Shown here: positions 24,824 through 37,506 of the stretch, one piece after another
How positions within the stretch are numbered: the stretch's first letter is position 1
How the letters are laid out: every line of letters begins with the position of its first letter
Assembly: GCA_037102815.1 (NCBI GenBank)
Contig: BTPP01000003.1
Coordinates: forward strand, 4,030,001 to 4,094,000
From: Neurospora intermedia
Lineage: Eukaryota; Ascomycota; Sordariomycetes; Sordariales; Sordariaceae
Length of the DNA: 64,000 bases
Direction: 5' to 3'
The notes under the pieces: model-generated
The model's database searches: none
What the model was told of the DNA's origin: nothing
Seen by the model: only the letters and a program-made list of their open reading frames with translations
Program-made: the position numbers and the translations under genes

Positions 24824-27800
24824 CTACAAAAGTGTATCAACAGAAGCGATGAAAAAAGACAGCTGATCCTCGGATGTGAATCGCTATTAGGAAGCAAAGA
24901 TCGTCTACCCAGAGAGAGGTACAAAGGGGTCTTCAAGGGAGGCTCTGGCTGACTCCATCCTTACTAGAGACCGAATGTATGATGGGGATGGCCCGACATT
25001 ATACATCTCAACCGTTGGGCTATCCTGCCAGTTTCCGACAAGAGAAGAAGAAAGCAAGTTGGACAATGAAGAGACCCGACACCCAGCACACGTCAATCTA
25101 CAATGCAAACGCTTTTCTGTGAACCCTGTAGTTAGCCCAAGCCACGTATGGAGATGGGATTCATCAGAAATTGGGTACCAAGTCCAGATTAGGCAGATTT
25201 GGGTAACTCAAACTGAAATGTAGGTCTAGTGCTGCCGTGGTGATGAAGAAGCTAGGTGTACATCACAATGTTTGTGGAAATGGAATGGCTATGAGAGACA
25301 AGAGTGTCAAGCGAGTGGTCGACATCGGAGCTGCCCCTGGTTTGGGGTAACGTGAAATGTAGAGATGGAACACCAAAACGTTGTGATCGGCGAGTCCCGA
25401 ACTGTGGTTACCGTACACTGAGTGATACTGACAAAAAAGGAAGTGGCCGGTCCGGGTCTAGGGTTGGTGCTTGCCTGTTAGGGACGAGGACAACGGCTAG
25501 ATGCAATTGGGAAGGACGGGAGACCAGGGGAAGCAACGAAGTACACTGTACCTCTACCGTGACAGGATTGAAACCCAGTGTGTTCAAGTTTGACAGGATG
25601 AGGTGACTTCCGACAACTGGAGCCTACTAGTCCTCTAGACTGACAACACGTCACGGCACCTCGGAAGAGACAGCATGTCTCTCGTCGGCCGCCACATCGG
25701 CTTTCTTCGCCCCTCCGCTTTCTTTCCATCATATCATCACATTTTGTGCAACTTCAACGCCTGACGTGACAAAGATCCATGAGTCTGGTCATTCGACAAC
25801 CCCGGGTCCACGACCCACCCTACGCCAGGCACGGCTGATGCTCGCTATCCTTTCCTCCTCCACTGAGCCAAAGAGGAGAGGAGGACCAACAGGAGTGTAC
25901 CATGTATGTTCCACTCCTCACATACGCTTCACGTTGCTGACCTGTTACCTGCGGGCGCGATACATCGAAGCCCAGACCCAAACTGTCGGTTCTACCCTGA
26001 CCGGATGTCAGCTCAACCTTTACGTATCTCCTCAATACCCACTGGTCCGTCAGTTTCTGACGATACGGCGTATTTTAGATGAGCCTATCTTGGACGAGAC
26101 CCCATTTCACACCCTCTGTTCCCCGGCTTCGGCCGCCCCTCTACGACTTGGGGCGTGAAGCTGGTCTAGCTCTTGACCATTTTCGATCCCCTTCCCATGG
26201 ATATACCGCGGTCTTCCATATACGGACCATGCGACAGGTACATTGGTGATATGCGAGCGACCCCGAAGATCGAAGAGCACATCTGTCGAAAGAAGCTAGT
26301 CACAAAATCTCGCAATCTGCATGTCAAAGCATTCCATCATGTCTCGGATGCGATCTTCCAGACTTACGAGCCCAGTCATAACAAGACAAGCATCCTTTCT
26401 CGGCATCCGGTATCGTAGCGTTGCGGGCATCGTCACTTTCCATACGTGTCGCCTAGCGGATGGGTTCGGGCGGCTGAGAGCCCGGGGGGACGAAGTACTC
26501 CCCAAAGATCACCCCAAGGGGTAACCTGCTGTCTCGCTGTTTGACAGGCATGACCTATCACGTTGTTCCAATCTTCCTCGTTGACAGGCATCGCAACACA
26601 TCGAATTCTCGCGGAGCGATATGAAGTACATGCGGTGAAGAACCAGAGTGTTTAATCCGTGAGACATGCAACCTGCAACGGGACTCTTATCGAGATGACC
26701 CCTTCGACTACTGCAAAGCCAGGATTCTTCAGTTATCGCTCAATTTGACCTAGTACGACGCTATTGCTATCGAGGAGACGCTTGTGGTTCGTCCGATCTT
26801 CGAAGAACTCTCTGATGCATGGTGATCGAAGCTAGGATAGATCGATTTGATAAAACCCAGGTAGGTAGACATACTCGGCACACTTACGTACAGTGCAGCA
26901 TTCTCACCTAGCCCCCCACACCAGGCTGAATACGTGGTCTATGAAAGTTCTTCGGGGACTTCATCACAGTTTCACATCACTTTCGTGGTCCTCTCCGCGC
27001 TTGTTCAGAGGGCTCGTGATTGAAGCATGTGGACGCGGTACCTGAACACGCTTACTGGACAAGAATAAGGCCGTTTTCTGTGCTTCGCAGTGGTGTGAAG
27101 TGTCTCAGGATCTCCTTGCTTCGTCTGCGCCCATATTGTTGGTCCCCGGGAATTCTACCGTTCCTTCAAATAGCTCAGCTCGCTCAGCTTCTGCGGGCCT
27201 CCCGAACGATATTACTACGGTGATTAGACGATACATCAGATGGAAGGACAAGACTTGAGTAAGACGTCAAGTCACCAAGGACAAATGTAGTGGCGCTCGT
27301 GGAAGCATCAAGCCATTCATGAGAAACAAAGTTGGGGGGGCTTCGAAACATGTCGACAGGGGAGATGTGCCGAACTGGGATGCGCTTGATATGGAAAAAG
27401 ACACGCCGTGGGGATGAGGATTGGACAGCGGATGATCGCATTGCACATGCCCAATCCTTGGGTGGTAACTTGCATGCCGCTCCTTAGACGCAGCTGAATT
27501 TGAAATGAATATACATTCGTACCCGTAAGATGGAGGCAAACAGCTCCTTGCTAGGACAGGGTATAAAGGTAAAACCTCAAAAGTCAGAGCGCTAACAAGC
27601 AAACTAGGGGTGTTGTGGCATCACCGGATATCTTGATCGACCAACTCATGTACTCATTAGACCAGGTACGTGTGATGAAAAGGGATGAGTGTTTCAGCGA
27701 GACCACTTGATGTGACGTGTTGCTGCCTCCGTCTGCCTGCAAAAATACAAGAGAAAAAGCCAGAGGGTAGAGGATGGGATTGGAGAGGAAAACTGGAGAA

Positions 27801-28575
27801 AAACGAAAATGGGAGATTGAAAGAGACAAGGAAAGCAAACAAGCGTAGTTTCTGCCATATCCTCGCCCACAAGCGACCACATTAAAAAAAATCAGACCAA
27901 ATCCGAACATCGACTTTTCCTCCCTACGTACCACAAATGCGCCGAGAAAGGGGGTCCCGTCCTCGCTCGGCCATTCGGCAACTATATCGACAGCCCAACG
28001 GACAAACACGATGCGCCCATGCAAGAACAACAATATTGGGTTGCTAACAACTCGTTGGCAAATCCCAGCGCTCTTGCTATTCTGATTGCTGCTGGCCCGC
28101 AGCAGAGGAGCAGCTTCAAGCGTCATGCTGTCGTGGACCCAGCAAACACTTGACACAACTCAAGTCTTCCCAAGTTTCAGGGTTCAAGACCCGGGAGGAT
28201 CGATGCCGAGATCTGAAACTTGCACTCGGGTCCCGATAGTCAGGTAGTAATTCTTGGCAGTAGTTGAAACCAGATCGGCAGAATGGAGCAAGACATGAGT
28301 TGACAATGCGAGGGTGTAAATATAGCGAGAGACGAAGAGCGTAGTAAATACGAATCCTCGTGAAGACTGGTTGATTGAACGTATTTGAACAATGAAAACT
28401 TTAACGCAGCTCATCACCTCGTTCGTCGTTCTGGTGCTCTTCTCCCGGAGCCGCGTCCTGTTGCCAAATCGTCGTAGCTTTCCCCCCCAAGATCCCAACC
28501 TATCAATGACGACGGGTAAAAGGAAAGGGTAGCTATCGTCATCTATTCATTCGCCGGCCCAGGTACCGTTGAATC
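24824..28575. other. Intergenic, no recognisable gene
   Basis: Promoter side of the F-box gene and 3' side of the VHS-GAT gene. Open frames here (for example 25766-26158 plus and 27584-28156 minus) have no recognisable domain and no convincing exon continuation. A short intron-like segment occurs near 27552-27596 (GTAAAA donor, CTAAC branch, TAG end), but the flanking frame encodes only about 39 residues and is not supported further. Confidence 0.45.
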
Positions 28576-30784
28576 TCATCTTTGGACCCCGGTCGAGCGA
28601 TGCACATCCCCGCTACCGTACAACCCATCGTCGCTAACTGGCGTGACAGGCTCTGGTATCGAGTTGCTCGCTTTCCCGGCGCCAGCGCCTGTACCCGAAC
28701 CTCCTCCGACCCCCATGTAATCGTATGCCGACGATGAGTTGTAACTGTAGTTGTCATTGATGCTTTTCCCGTCGCTCGTGCTGTTGTTGTGACCACTACC
28801 GCCAAATCCAGGGTGATATGGCTCGAACGACAATCTTTCATCATTATTTCCCACATTCGTCGTGTTCAACGTTGACGGTTGTACTCGCCGCATCGAAGAC
28901 GCTGAAGAATCAGGCTGGATCGGATCCCTGAAAGGGTCCTCTTCGTCACGATACGGCGTTCCCGCGTGAGACCTCGAAGGCCCCGCAGCGGCGGCCGAGG
29001 AAGATCCACCAGCTATAGACCTGGAAGAGATGGGTTCGTACTTGGAGTCGCTCAAGCCCCAGTTATCGTCAGACGAGGTAGCTGCGGCCTTGCCTTTCCC
29101 CCTACTGCTGCTGCTGGCGCCAACGCCGGCGCCCCGACCACTTCCGCTGCCGCTTCCACTCCCACTTCCACCTGCAGCCGCGCTACTACTTGCCAACCAG
29201 TCCTGGACGCCTTCATTTCTAGAATTACTCGTGCTCGCCGCCGCCGGAGGTGGCCGGCTTTGCTCGTTCACTACCGGCGCCACCGAGCCTGGCCTGCTCA
29301 TGCTCTCGAAGCCGGGGGAGCCCAAGCCTAGCTGCTTCTTGGCGTTCAGTACCGCGCGCTGGTGATGGTTCAGCGACTGCTGCAGCTGCTCATTGGTGTC
29401 GATCAGGCTCTCCATCGTGTCGTTGTCGGGGGCGGGGTCCGTGGCGGACATGTACTCTTGGATACTGCGCGAGGCACTCGTGCACCGGTCCGCGAATTCT
29501 TTGATCAAGTCGTTGGAAAGGATTTCATGGGGTGGCGTGCAGGCGACTACTTGCTCGAGAAGTTTGGCGGAGGTGCGAGCTTCTTCAAGGCGGTTGGCGA
29601 GTTCGACGGGGTCTGGAAGCCGGGAGGTGTGCTGGGCGCGTTGGAAATATTCCTGCTGGTTCGGGAGCGACTGATGGTGTGACAGGTAGGGACTGTACTG
29701 TTGGGGTGGGGGCGGTGAAATGTGGTGCTTAGACGGTGTGCTTGAGTTAGTAGCCGTGTCGTGGTATCACTGAGCCTGCTACCGGATGTCCGTGGATGGA
29801 GGACAACTTACGCCGTAGGCCCTGTACGCCTTTTCCTTCTCCCTTCTCCACATCTCGATAAGGAATTGCAGGTTCTCATCGTAGCCCTTTGTGTTTTCGA
29901 AGGCATCCAATGTCTCCATGAGCAACTGTCGAACATTGCCGTCCTTCCCTGACCTGAGCAGCTCTTTGGTGGTATCGGCAAACTTCTTATCCATGTTTCG
30001 CGTGAAGGTCGCACCCGGATTATCGGCAAGGATTCGTATGAGCATGATGGCGTTGTATTGCAATGAGGGTTTAGTCCAGTAGTCACGATGCAAGTATTTT
30101 CGAATCAGGCGGGCGCATTCTGCGGCGGCGGCCGGCGACGACTCGGCCGCCTCGACGATCGATGGTAGGAAAGCGACTTCGTCACCCTGCTTCAAATCAG
30201 AAGTTGACCCTTGACATGTGCGCCTGTATATGTGCGCGTAGGAGCCTGGACCGGGGGTAGATCGGATATGTTGCTCTCAAAGCCCCTGATCCTCTCTTCC
30301 CAGCCGGACATGCAGTTGGATTTGCGACTGACGGTGCGACTAGAACAAACATACCGAGTTGCCGCTATCAGACATACAGAATTGTTTCTATCAGTGTAAA
30401 CGGCCCATGTCAGCGGCTTGGGGTTTCTGGGAGACAGGCGTGTTTCAAAAGGGGGAGGGGGGTGAGGGAGCAGCCTACCACACAACGGGTTGCCGTTGCC
30501 TCGGGACCATCACCAGTCGGATCGGATGTCGCGTCGTCGCCATTTCCATTCCCACTTCCACTTCCTGCTATACAACCAAAGGGAGATCAGCTTCAGAACA
30601 TAAGATAAGCGGAAAGGTCAAGTTGCGTTTGCTACCGCACCGATAATCGCAACCCGATGCCATAAACGGTGGCTTGGTCGCGGAGACAGCTTTCTGACCA
30701 GCGCTTACCATTTGAGAATGTCGGCTTTTTCTTGATGCTGCTTAGCATCTTATTCATGCTGAAGTTCTTCATCTTGCTTGTCAT
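28576..30784 (-). CDS. VHS-GAT domain adaptor (Lsb5-like), endosomal sorting
   Basis: Five exons on the minus strand: 30784-30709, 30567-30479, 30387-30355, 30186-29812 and 29697-28576. They total 564 residues and every junction closes in frame. Exons 2-4 encode a VHS domain (about residues 40-190), with the signature region FLPSIVEAAESSPAAA and then YNAIMLIRILADN. The start of exon 5 encodes a helical GAT domain (about 205-300). The tail is Ser/Gly-rich, low complexity and probably disordered. The family includes yeast Lsb5, which links ubiquitinated cargo or Arf-type GTPases to endosomes and the actin patch; this role is by family. Exon 3 is a 33-nt microexon. The exon 2 acceptor is a TAGCAG tandem (NAGNAG), so one codon may be optional. 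The next gene upstream lies on the same strand. Confidence 0.85.
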
Positions 30785-32007
30785 AATCGCGCCCAAGCTC
30801 GGGCGGGGTCTCGAGTGTAGCGGGAGGGCGTGGACGTTGAGGATTGTCTTAAACCGCGGTAATGTCTGCCTGATGTCTGGGTACGTAACGTGGCGGGCGC
30901 GCAGGCGAAGAGTTGTGTTGCTGCCTGCTTGGTCGCGAAACTCATCAATTCGTCGAGAAATATGTGCACGGGAGAATGAGAGATCTGACGGGCGCGCAAC
31001 TGAATGAATTTCGTGGTGAACTATCGAAGCAGATGATGCAACTGCTGGGTTCCCAGCGAGGCAGGTGAGTAAGAGAAGGCAGAGGATTATTGACGACTAA
31101 CAGAGAGCGGGAGTTGAGGGGAAGGTACCTCTAGGTAAGGAACAGTGCAGTGCCTCCACGCGGTAACAAGGGTCCACGAAACGAGATCAGAGTTTACAAA
31201 GACAACGCGCGGCACTACATGCATGTAGGAGGGGTCGAGGGTCCAGTGATAGGTAGCTTGGGACATCTTGGGCTGTTAGTAGACCGTAGAGGAATTCAAT
31301 ATCAGCCCGCTCCTGTCATTACCTAGGTACGCTACGTGTTTTCGGATCCATGCAGAAGTGGATGATAGGTATGTCGGCGTTTGAAACCAGCCATCGATGC
31401 TGCCTGCCGTGCCTATTGAACCACGCTCTGGTAGCCTTCATCGTCCCCAAAGCCATTCGGGTATTATTCGCTATATATGCAGTTGTATCAATGAAGAATG
31501 TCGTTCCAGTGAGCTGCGCAGTCTGTGGTCGATCCAGAATGATGGGCGAGCTACTCGGTACCTATAACAGCCTCATTAATCGCCCATCCAAGAGGTACTG
31601 GTACAAGTGGCTGCCCATCTTTCTGATGGAGACAGGGAGGGTCCTTTGATCTTGGCTACTTGTGATTCAAGACTGTTTGGGCCTGACCTCAAAGTGCGTA
31701 ACAAGGCGTGTTCAACCAGAAAACAACAAGGCTCAGCACACTCGCCTGCCTCGAATACGTTGTGGTATAACAATCCAGGCTTTAAAATACTATCCAGCCT
31801 TGGACCACATCATATAAGTGTACACTGTCCTTCAGCCATGGGAAGTCAGGCAGTGGATTTCACATATAAAAGCCTCCACAGTGTAACCGAATTTCCAAGC
31901 CCTTTATACTACACAACGATGAGGCGTCAGGCTACCATTAATCACTCTGTTTTACAATGCCTCGCCAACAACGATACCGCAAGCTCTGAGTCCCAACCAA
32001 GCGGCCG
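30785..32007. other. Intergenic between two minus-strand genes
   Basis: Promoter side of the VHS-GAT gene and 3' side of the UBX2-like gene. No conserved frame is visible. The motif TACCTCTAGGTA lies at 31126-31137 and recurs in inverted form elsewhere in the window. Confidence 0.5.
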
Positions 32008-33624
32008 TCATTCCTCCTCTTCCTCATCAACAAGATCCTCCACGATCAAGTTGCCTCCCCTGCCCATTTTTTGAGCGATAGTAACTGACGCGGTAGGTTC
32101 AAAAACCTCCCTTGGCATCACGGACGCAATCCGAAACGCGTACTTGTGCTCATAATTTTCAGGCTTATCTGTGCTCTCTTCCACATCTCCCTTCTCCTCT
32201 TCGTTCTCAGGGTAAAGCAAGTCATAGCATTCGACAAATGCATAGACATCCTCCAGTGACGCGTCAGGGGCAAACTTCCGCGTGACTCTCCCCCTTCCGG
32301 ACGACTGCGACATATTAAGCGCCAGACGGACCGCATCCTTTACCGAGACATCAGGCTCAGCGGCAATAGTCGTAGCACGCCATCTTCTCCACTGCTGGCG
32401 TAGCTTTTCCTTTCGCTCCGCTGCCTCAGCCTCTTCTCGTGCGCGCCTCTCCGCCTCGGCAGCAGCTGCTGCTGCCTCTCGCCGTTGCCGTGCTCGTTCT
32501 CTGTCGATAGCAAGCGACCGTTCATAAGCCGAATCCTGCTCAGATCGCAAGTTACGGGCCATATCCTGTGCCGCGCGCTCGGCGCGAACACTGTCAAGAT
32601 CAGGCGCGTACTTTTCAATCGCTCCCCGGATCCCAGCAATGAAGACGGACGGAGAAACAGGCCCTGCAATACGCTTCACGATTCCCATCCGCGTGCTTCC
32701 CTCTTTCGGCGTGAGGCAAACCAAGCATGAAAACGGAAACTTGGTGCACATGTATTCCATGGAAACTTGATAAGCTTCAGAGTCCAGTACATTTCCTCCC
32801 CAGATTATGATGTTGTTGGCGGGATCGTTGATGAAGGCCACGACCTCGGGGTCGAGAAGCGTATCTTTGACGAATGAGTCGGTGTCATCGTGTTCTGGTG
32901 AAATCAGTATCGTCAACAAGAACTTGAGATCTTTCTTTGCGGTGTCCAAAGCTTGGGCATGTCCGCCGTCAAAGAAGATCAGATCATGCGTGCCATAATA
33001 CTCCTCAAATTCCCGTTTAAATCGCCCAGCCGTCTCTTTGGGAAGCAAGCTCCGCCGAGATTTTCGGAATGATGCTGTTAAAGCATGGGGCCGCAGAGAC
33101 TGCGGAATAAAGGACAGTATGTAGAGTATAGGGCGAAACAGACTGGCAAAGACTCGTAAAACCATCCGGAAAGGCGACAAGAGGAATGAAATCAGTGATG
33201 GGGCTTGGTATGTAACGGGCCTCGGGGGCACCACACGCGGGGCGGGCGGTGTTCGATTCGCGCGGTGTAGCCCATGCTGGTGCGCGATATCCGACCAGAC
33301 GGTTTCGTGTAATGTCTCATGCCTACCGGCAACCCTAGGAACTTGGTTCTGTGCTGCTTGGGCTTCAGCAACCAGGTCGGGCCCTTCGCCGTCGAAGAAC
33401 TTGGCTATTGCTATCTGCGCCAGACGTCAGCCCCAGCACGTGCATGCAGGCATCAAAAAGCCGGGGGGGCTCTAGCCGACAATTACCTGAACATTCCACT
33501 GCGACCGTTCAAGTAACGGAATAGCATCCGTGATCTCCTGCCCGGTAACATCTGTATATTGCTGCAAGGCCTGCTGTTGTTCCGGGGACAGCTGGCCGAT
33601 GTCCACCGCACTGTCGCCTGACAT
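32008..33624 (-). CDS. ubx2: UBX2/FAF2-like ER membrane Cdc48 adaptor (UBA-UAS-UBX)
   Basis: Two exons on the minus strand, 33624-33487 and 33414-32008, with a 72-nt intron (33486-33415), encode 514 residues. Order of parts: an N-terminal UBA-like domain spanning the intron (about 10-60; the junction falls at SQWNVQ|IAIAKFF); a hydrophobic hairpin (about 118-150) expected to anchor the protein in the ER or lipid-droplet membrane; a UAS thioredoxin-like domain (about 165-320); an Ala/Arg/Glu-rich coiled coil (about 320-395); and a C-terminal UBX domain (about 400-505). This matches yeast Ubx2 and animal FAF2/UBXD8, which recruit Cdc48/p97 to membrane-embedded ubiquitinated substrates in ER-associated degradation. 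The acidic C-terminal end (DEEEEE) is unremarkable. It is divergent from pan3 across 1.4 kb. Confidence 0.9.
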
Positions 33625-35048
33625 TGTTTGCAGTTCGGCGGTCGCGTGAATAGCTAGAGTATGAGTAGAATATCAAACCGTCACTTGCTGACTCGTGGAC
33701 GAGATGGGTCGCTTGGAGAAGGGTTGGCTCCTCGACCGCGCATCAAACGGGGCAGATTTCAAACCAGCTGGCCTCGGTATGCTCGCGATGCTTGGTTGTC
33801 GAAAAAGCGACTTGTCACATATAGCTCTGCTCGTGATCGCGACTGGAGATTGAGTGAACCACGATGGAGGAATAGAGAAGAGAGAGAAAGAAAGAAAGAA
33901 AGAGAAGGGAAGAAGAAGCGGAATGTAGACCAAGGAGGAAGAGGTCGAATGGTGAACCTTGATGGTGTACAGTACCTGTAGCGACCTACAAGTACATACA
34001 TATGTCCATGTCTGCGCGTTGAAGCTGAAGCGTGAAGATACCACGTCACTTAGATGAGGTCAGCGGCCTCGGTTATGTGCCTAACGCAGGTCCCTGGGCA
34101 GCCATGCACAAATCTGATAGTCGCATATCGGCAGCTGCCCGCGGTGGAACCTTCTCCCAGAGGTCCCAGGTCCCGCCGGGCATGGGGGAGCCGGGTGGAA
34201 CTGAGGGCGGGCAACCGGGCACCTACTGCTACAACTTGGTGGAAGTGGAAACAGGGTCGCCAAGATGGTGGGAGTGGTGGGGTGGGAGCGATGGCACACT
34301 CGTCGATGCGACCGGGTGCGAGTTCCCTTCCTGTGTGGTGTCTGCCCTGGACTCCCGCCCGGCACGCAGCTGTGCCCTGTCCGCAGCCCAGCCCGCCGCC
34401 GCGTCGCAGTTCCTCAACTTTCTTTCCCGTCCGTCGCCGACACTGGAGAAAGTGAGTGGGCACTCGTGGGCAGTAGCTACCGCTAAGGTTCCCGTCGTCA
34501 CGGTCACGCATCGCCGTTTTTGCTCCGCAACGTGCTGTAGCGAATTGTGCTCGCAAAACCATCCGAATCTGACCCCCCCTTGGACTCGATTCGTCAAGTC
34601 AGCGCAGCCAACCGGACCTCCCTCACCCTCAAAGCAGCCCCAGGATTGCATACGACATCTGCCAACCACCAGTCCCCTTTGTCCCTCCGCGAGTGGCGCA
34701 TTGGATCTCCAACTGGTCCATCGCGTGCCATCCGATCCGATCCTATACGTCCCTCCTGTCCATCGCCAACCTCGTCAGCGTATCGTCGACGTATAACCCG
34801 AAATCTCGAGCTTTCCGCTGCTACCGCTTGCTGCCACGCAACTCTGCGCCGGCGCCTTCGCCGTTCCCTATGGGTGTCGGCTTGTCCGAAATATGGGAGA
34901 GATCCGTGAGGGTGAAGAAGTATATCCACCTCTCCGTGCTCGCTAGATGTGCTTTTGCTAAGCTGCTCTGCTGCAGGCGTTGTAATATCGGCCTCGGGCT
35001 CGTTCATCCCATTTGCTAGTCCAATACAATAATTCACCCGTCTACACC
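33625..35048. other. Intergenic between divergent ubx2-like gene and pan3
   Basis: Shared promoter region for two divergent genes. It holds a GA-rich purine run near 33870-33915 and several overlapping long open frames on both strands (34032-34796 plus, 34594-35283 minus). Their composition is unstructured and they overlap each other and pan3 exon 1, so I do not call them. No binding site was recognised. Confidence 0.5.
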
Positions 35049-37506
35049 ATGGCCGCAATGCGATATAATTCGGGCGATCTCCGAAGGCAAGTCGGGTCGC
35101 CGCGTGCAAAGAACCGCGGTATGTCCTCAACGTAGCCCGGATCTCGATCTTCGTTCTATCGCAGCCCGTCCGGCGTGTCCCGCTAACTGGTTTACTGCCG
35201 AAGACACCAAGGAAACACTCTGCCGCAATGTTGTGATCTACGGACATTGCCGATGGGAGGACTCTGGATGTACCTTCAACCATGACCAGAACAAGGCATC
35301 CGGCTCACAGACCGACCTGTAAGTTTTATCCCAACCCTGTTTACATCCGCGTGCTGTGTCAGTGGGGAGTTATGCTCCTGGGTTTTGGAATGGGATTGCA
35401 ACGTCATGGCGAGAATATGCTTGTCTGGTGTCTTTCATTTTATTTCATTTTCCGTTGTGTCGGTGTGCCTTGTCTGTTTCTGACTTTGGTAATAGCAACT
35501 CTAATAGAAGAGTCTTCAATGTCGAATCCCCATCCTTTACGCCAGCTAACCAGCAGCAATCAGCTGGAAAGAAGTCCACCTTTTCCTCCCAAGCTGCGAG
35601 TGCTGCCCCATTCACACCAAGGGGAGTTGGCAGTAAGTGTCCCAGGGCGGTTCTGAGGCCTACATGGATGTTCAGGCAATGTTTAACTCAACCATAGCAT
35701 CCACGCCGACTCTACAGCAAGCGAATGATTCGACCATATTCAACCCAGCGGCCATTAGGGAATTTACCCCGCAAAACTACGATGTTGGCAACACGGTAAG
35801 TCATATGTGGAAGGCTGGCAGATGGCCTTTGCTTACAGTCGTCGGCAGATATCGCAGAATGGGGCACAACACGTCACTCAGGACGGTGGTCTTTACAGCG
35901 ACCCTTTTTCGATAAGTTCACTGGGTCAAACTATGCCGCCGGCAGGCCAATACAACCCATACGCAAACGACCCAAACAATCTGGCCGGTGCTGGGGCAGG
36001 ATTATATCAGCCCGCGGGTTTTGGCAATGGGCTGGTCCATCCACCCAACTACCATCTCTACCAACCACCATCGGAGCTGTATCGCCCAAGCCTTCAACCT
36101 TATCAGCGAACCACGTATGACTTCTTCATCCCAAAGGATAGGCGAGAAAACTTGCAGAAGAAACTGTTTCATATGCAGCAATTACTACCAAGTGAGTCCA
36201 TAACTTCTGCAGTGGAGATCGGTCGCTAACCGCAGCAGATTCCGGGCTTCCTAATCTTGATCGCTGGCACTCGCTCTTCCCTCTTGATACAAAGGCTACG
36301 AGGAACTCCACTTGCTTTGGCTATCCTAGTTGGATGTACAAAGCACAGAACAACAAGAATGGGAGACACTTCGCCTTGAGACGTATCGAAGGTAATGACA
36401 TGCCCAGTTTCTGGCTTTGAGAATAAAAGTTCACTAACTCGGCTCTGGCAGGTTACCGGTTGACCAACGAAAAGGCCATCCTCAACGTCACTAAGGAATG
36501 GAAAAAGATTATCAACGCAAACATTGTCACCGTACACGAAGCATTTACCACCGAATTTTTTGGCGACAGTTCTCTGATCTTCGTGTATGACTTTCACCCT
36601 CTTTCCGAAACACTCTACGACCATCATTTTCCACCAAACAACAGCCACAACAGATTGCGGAATACGAACAAGATTCCCGAAAACGTTTTATGGAGCTATG
36701 TGTGCCAAATAGCAAACGCGCTGTTGGCCATCCACAATGCCAAGCTGGCCGCCCGCTGTCTGGAATTGAGCAAGATCATCTGGGAAAACAACCGCATTCG
36801 GCTTGCGGCGTGCTCAATCCTCGATGTACTACATCATGACAGCCCCAATCGCAAAACTATTGAGGAGCTGCAACAAGAGGATTTTGTCAAGTTTGGCAGA
36901 ATTATTCTGGCTCTGGCCACGAACACCCCGACGCTCAATTTCAACAACATTGACGCTGCTCTGGTTACCATTGTGCCGCGCTATTCGACACAGTTGAGGG
37001 GAGTATTGGAATGGCTCATTAAGCCTTCTGCTGCAGGGGAAACCAAGACGGTTGAGACCCTACTTGGCGGAATCACAACACACCTCGCCAATTTTGCCAA
37101 TTTTGTCATGCAGGAGTCCGATGAGAAAGAGTTTCATCTTATGAGGGAATTGGAGAATGGCAGGATTGCCCGTCTCATGTTCAAACTGTCCGTTGTTAAC
37201 GAGCGGGGCGATTCTTGTGGGGTGCACAACTGGTCGGAAACTGGAGAGCGCCTCCTCCTAAAACTATTCAGGGATTATGTCTTCCACCAAGTGGATGCCG
37301 ATGGAAAGGCCCGGCTCGACACAAATCACTACCTCAATTGCTTGAGTAAGCTTGACGCCAGCTCCGAAGAACAGATCTTGCTCACCAGTCGCGACAATGC
37401 CACGGTTTTCGTCGTCAGCTACAGGAGTATACGACAGATGCTGGATCGTGCGTATGGCGAGCTTGGAAAGGAAAGTAAACCGAGCGCGACGGGGGCAACC
37501 ATGTAG
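35049..37506 (+). CDS. pan3: PAN3, PAN2-PAN3 poly(A) nuclease complex subunit
   Basis: Seven exons: 35049-35118, 35204-35318, 35496-35632, 35698-35795, 35849-36191, 36239-36391 and 36452-37506; 656 residues. An N-terminal CCCH zinc finger (Cys30, 39, 46, His50; CX8CX6CX3H) binds poly(A). A PAM2-like motif at about 119-132 (FNPAAIREFTP) should bind the poly(A)-binding protein Pab1. The rest is the pseudokinase, coiled-coil and C-terminal knob region that dimerises and recruits the PAN2 nuclease, which trims mRNA poly(A) tails in the cytoplasm. Exon 2 has a second acceptor at 35164 that would add 13 residues in frame before the finger; I chose 35203 because a CTAAC branch site precedes it. Exon 3 has in-frame acceptors 12 nt apart (35495, 35507). 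Exon 5 may start 9 nt later. It is convergent with lsm7. Confidence 0.93.

Noticed and set aside
27584-28156. 190-codon minus-strand frame downstream of the VHS-GAT gene
   Set aside because: Contains T/C-rich intron-like DNA translated as hydrophobic residues; no family and no clear exon model.
34032-34796. 254-codon open frame (plus) and overlapping antisense frames in the ubx2-pan3 promoter region
   Set aside because: Frames open on both strands at once because of GC-rich composition; one antisense frame runs into pan3 exons 1 and 2. No domain.
35633-35645. Very short 13-nt intron in pan3 to reach the frame encoding EAYMDVQ
   Set aside because: Too short to splice. A 65-nt intron (35633-35697) with acceptor CCATAG closes the frame and fits the family.
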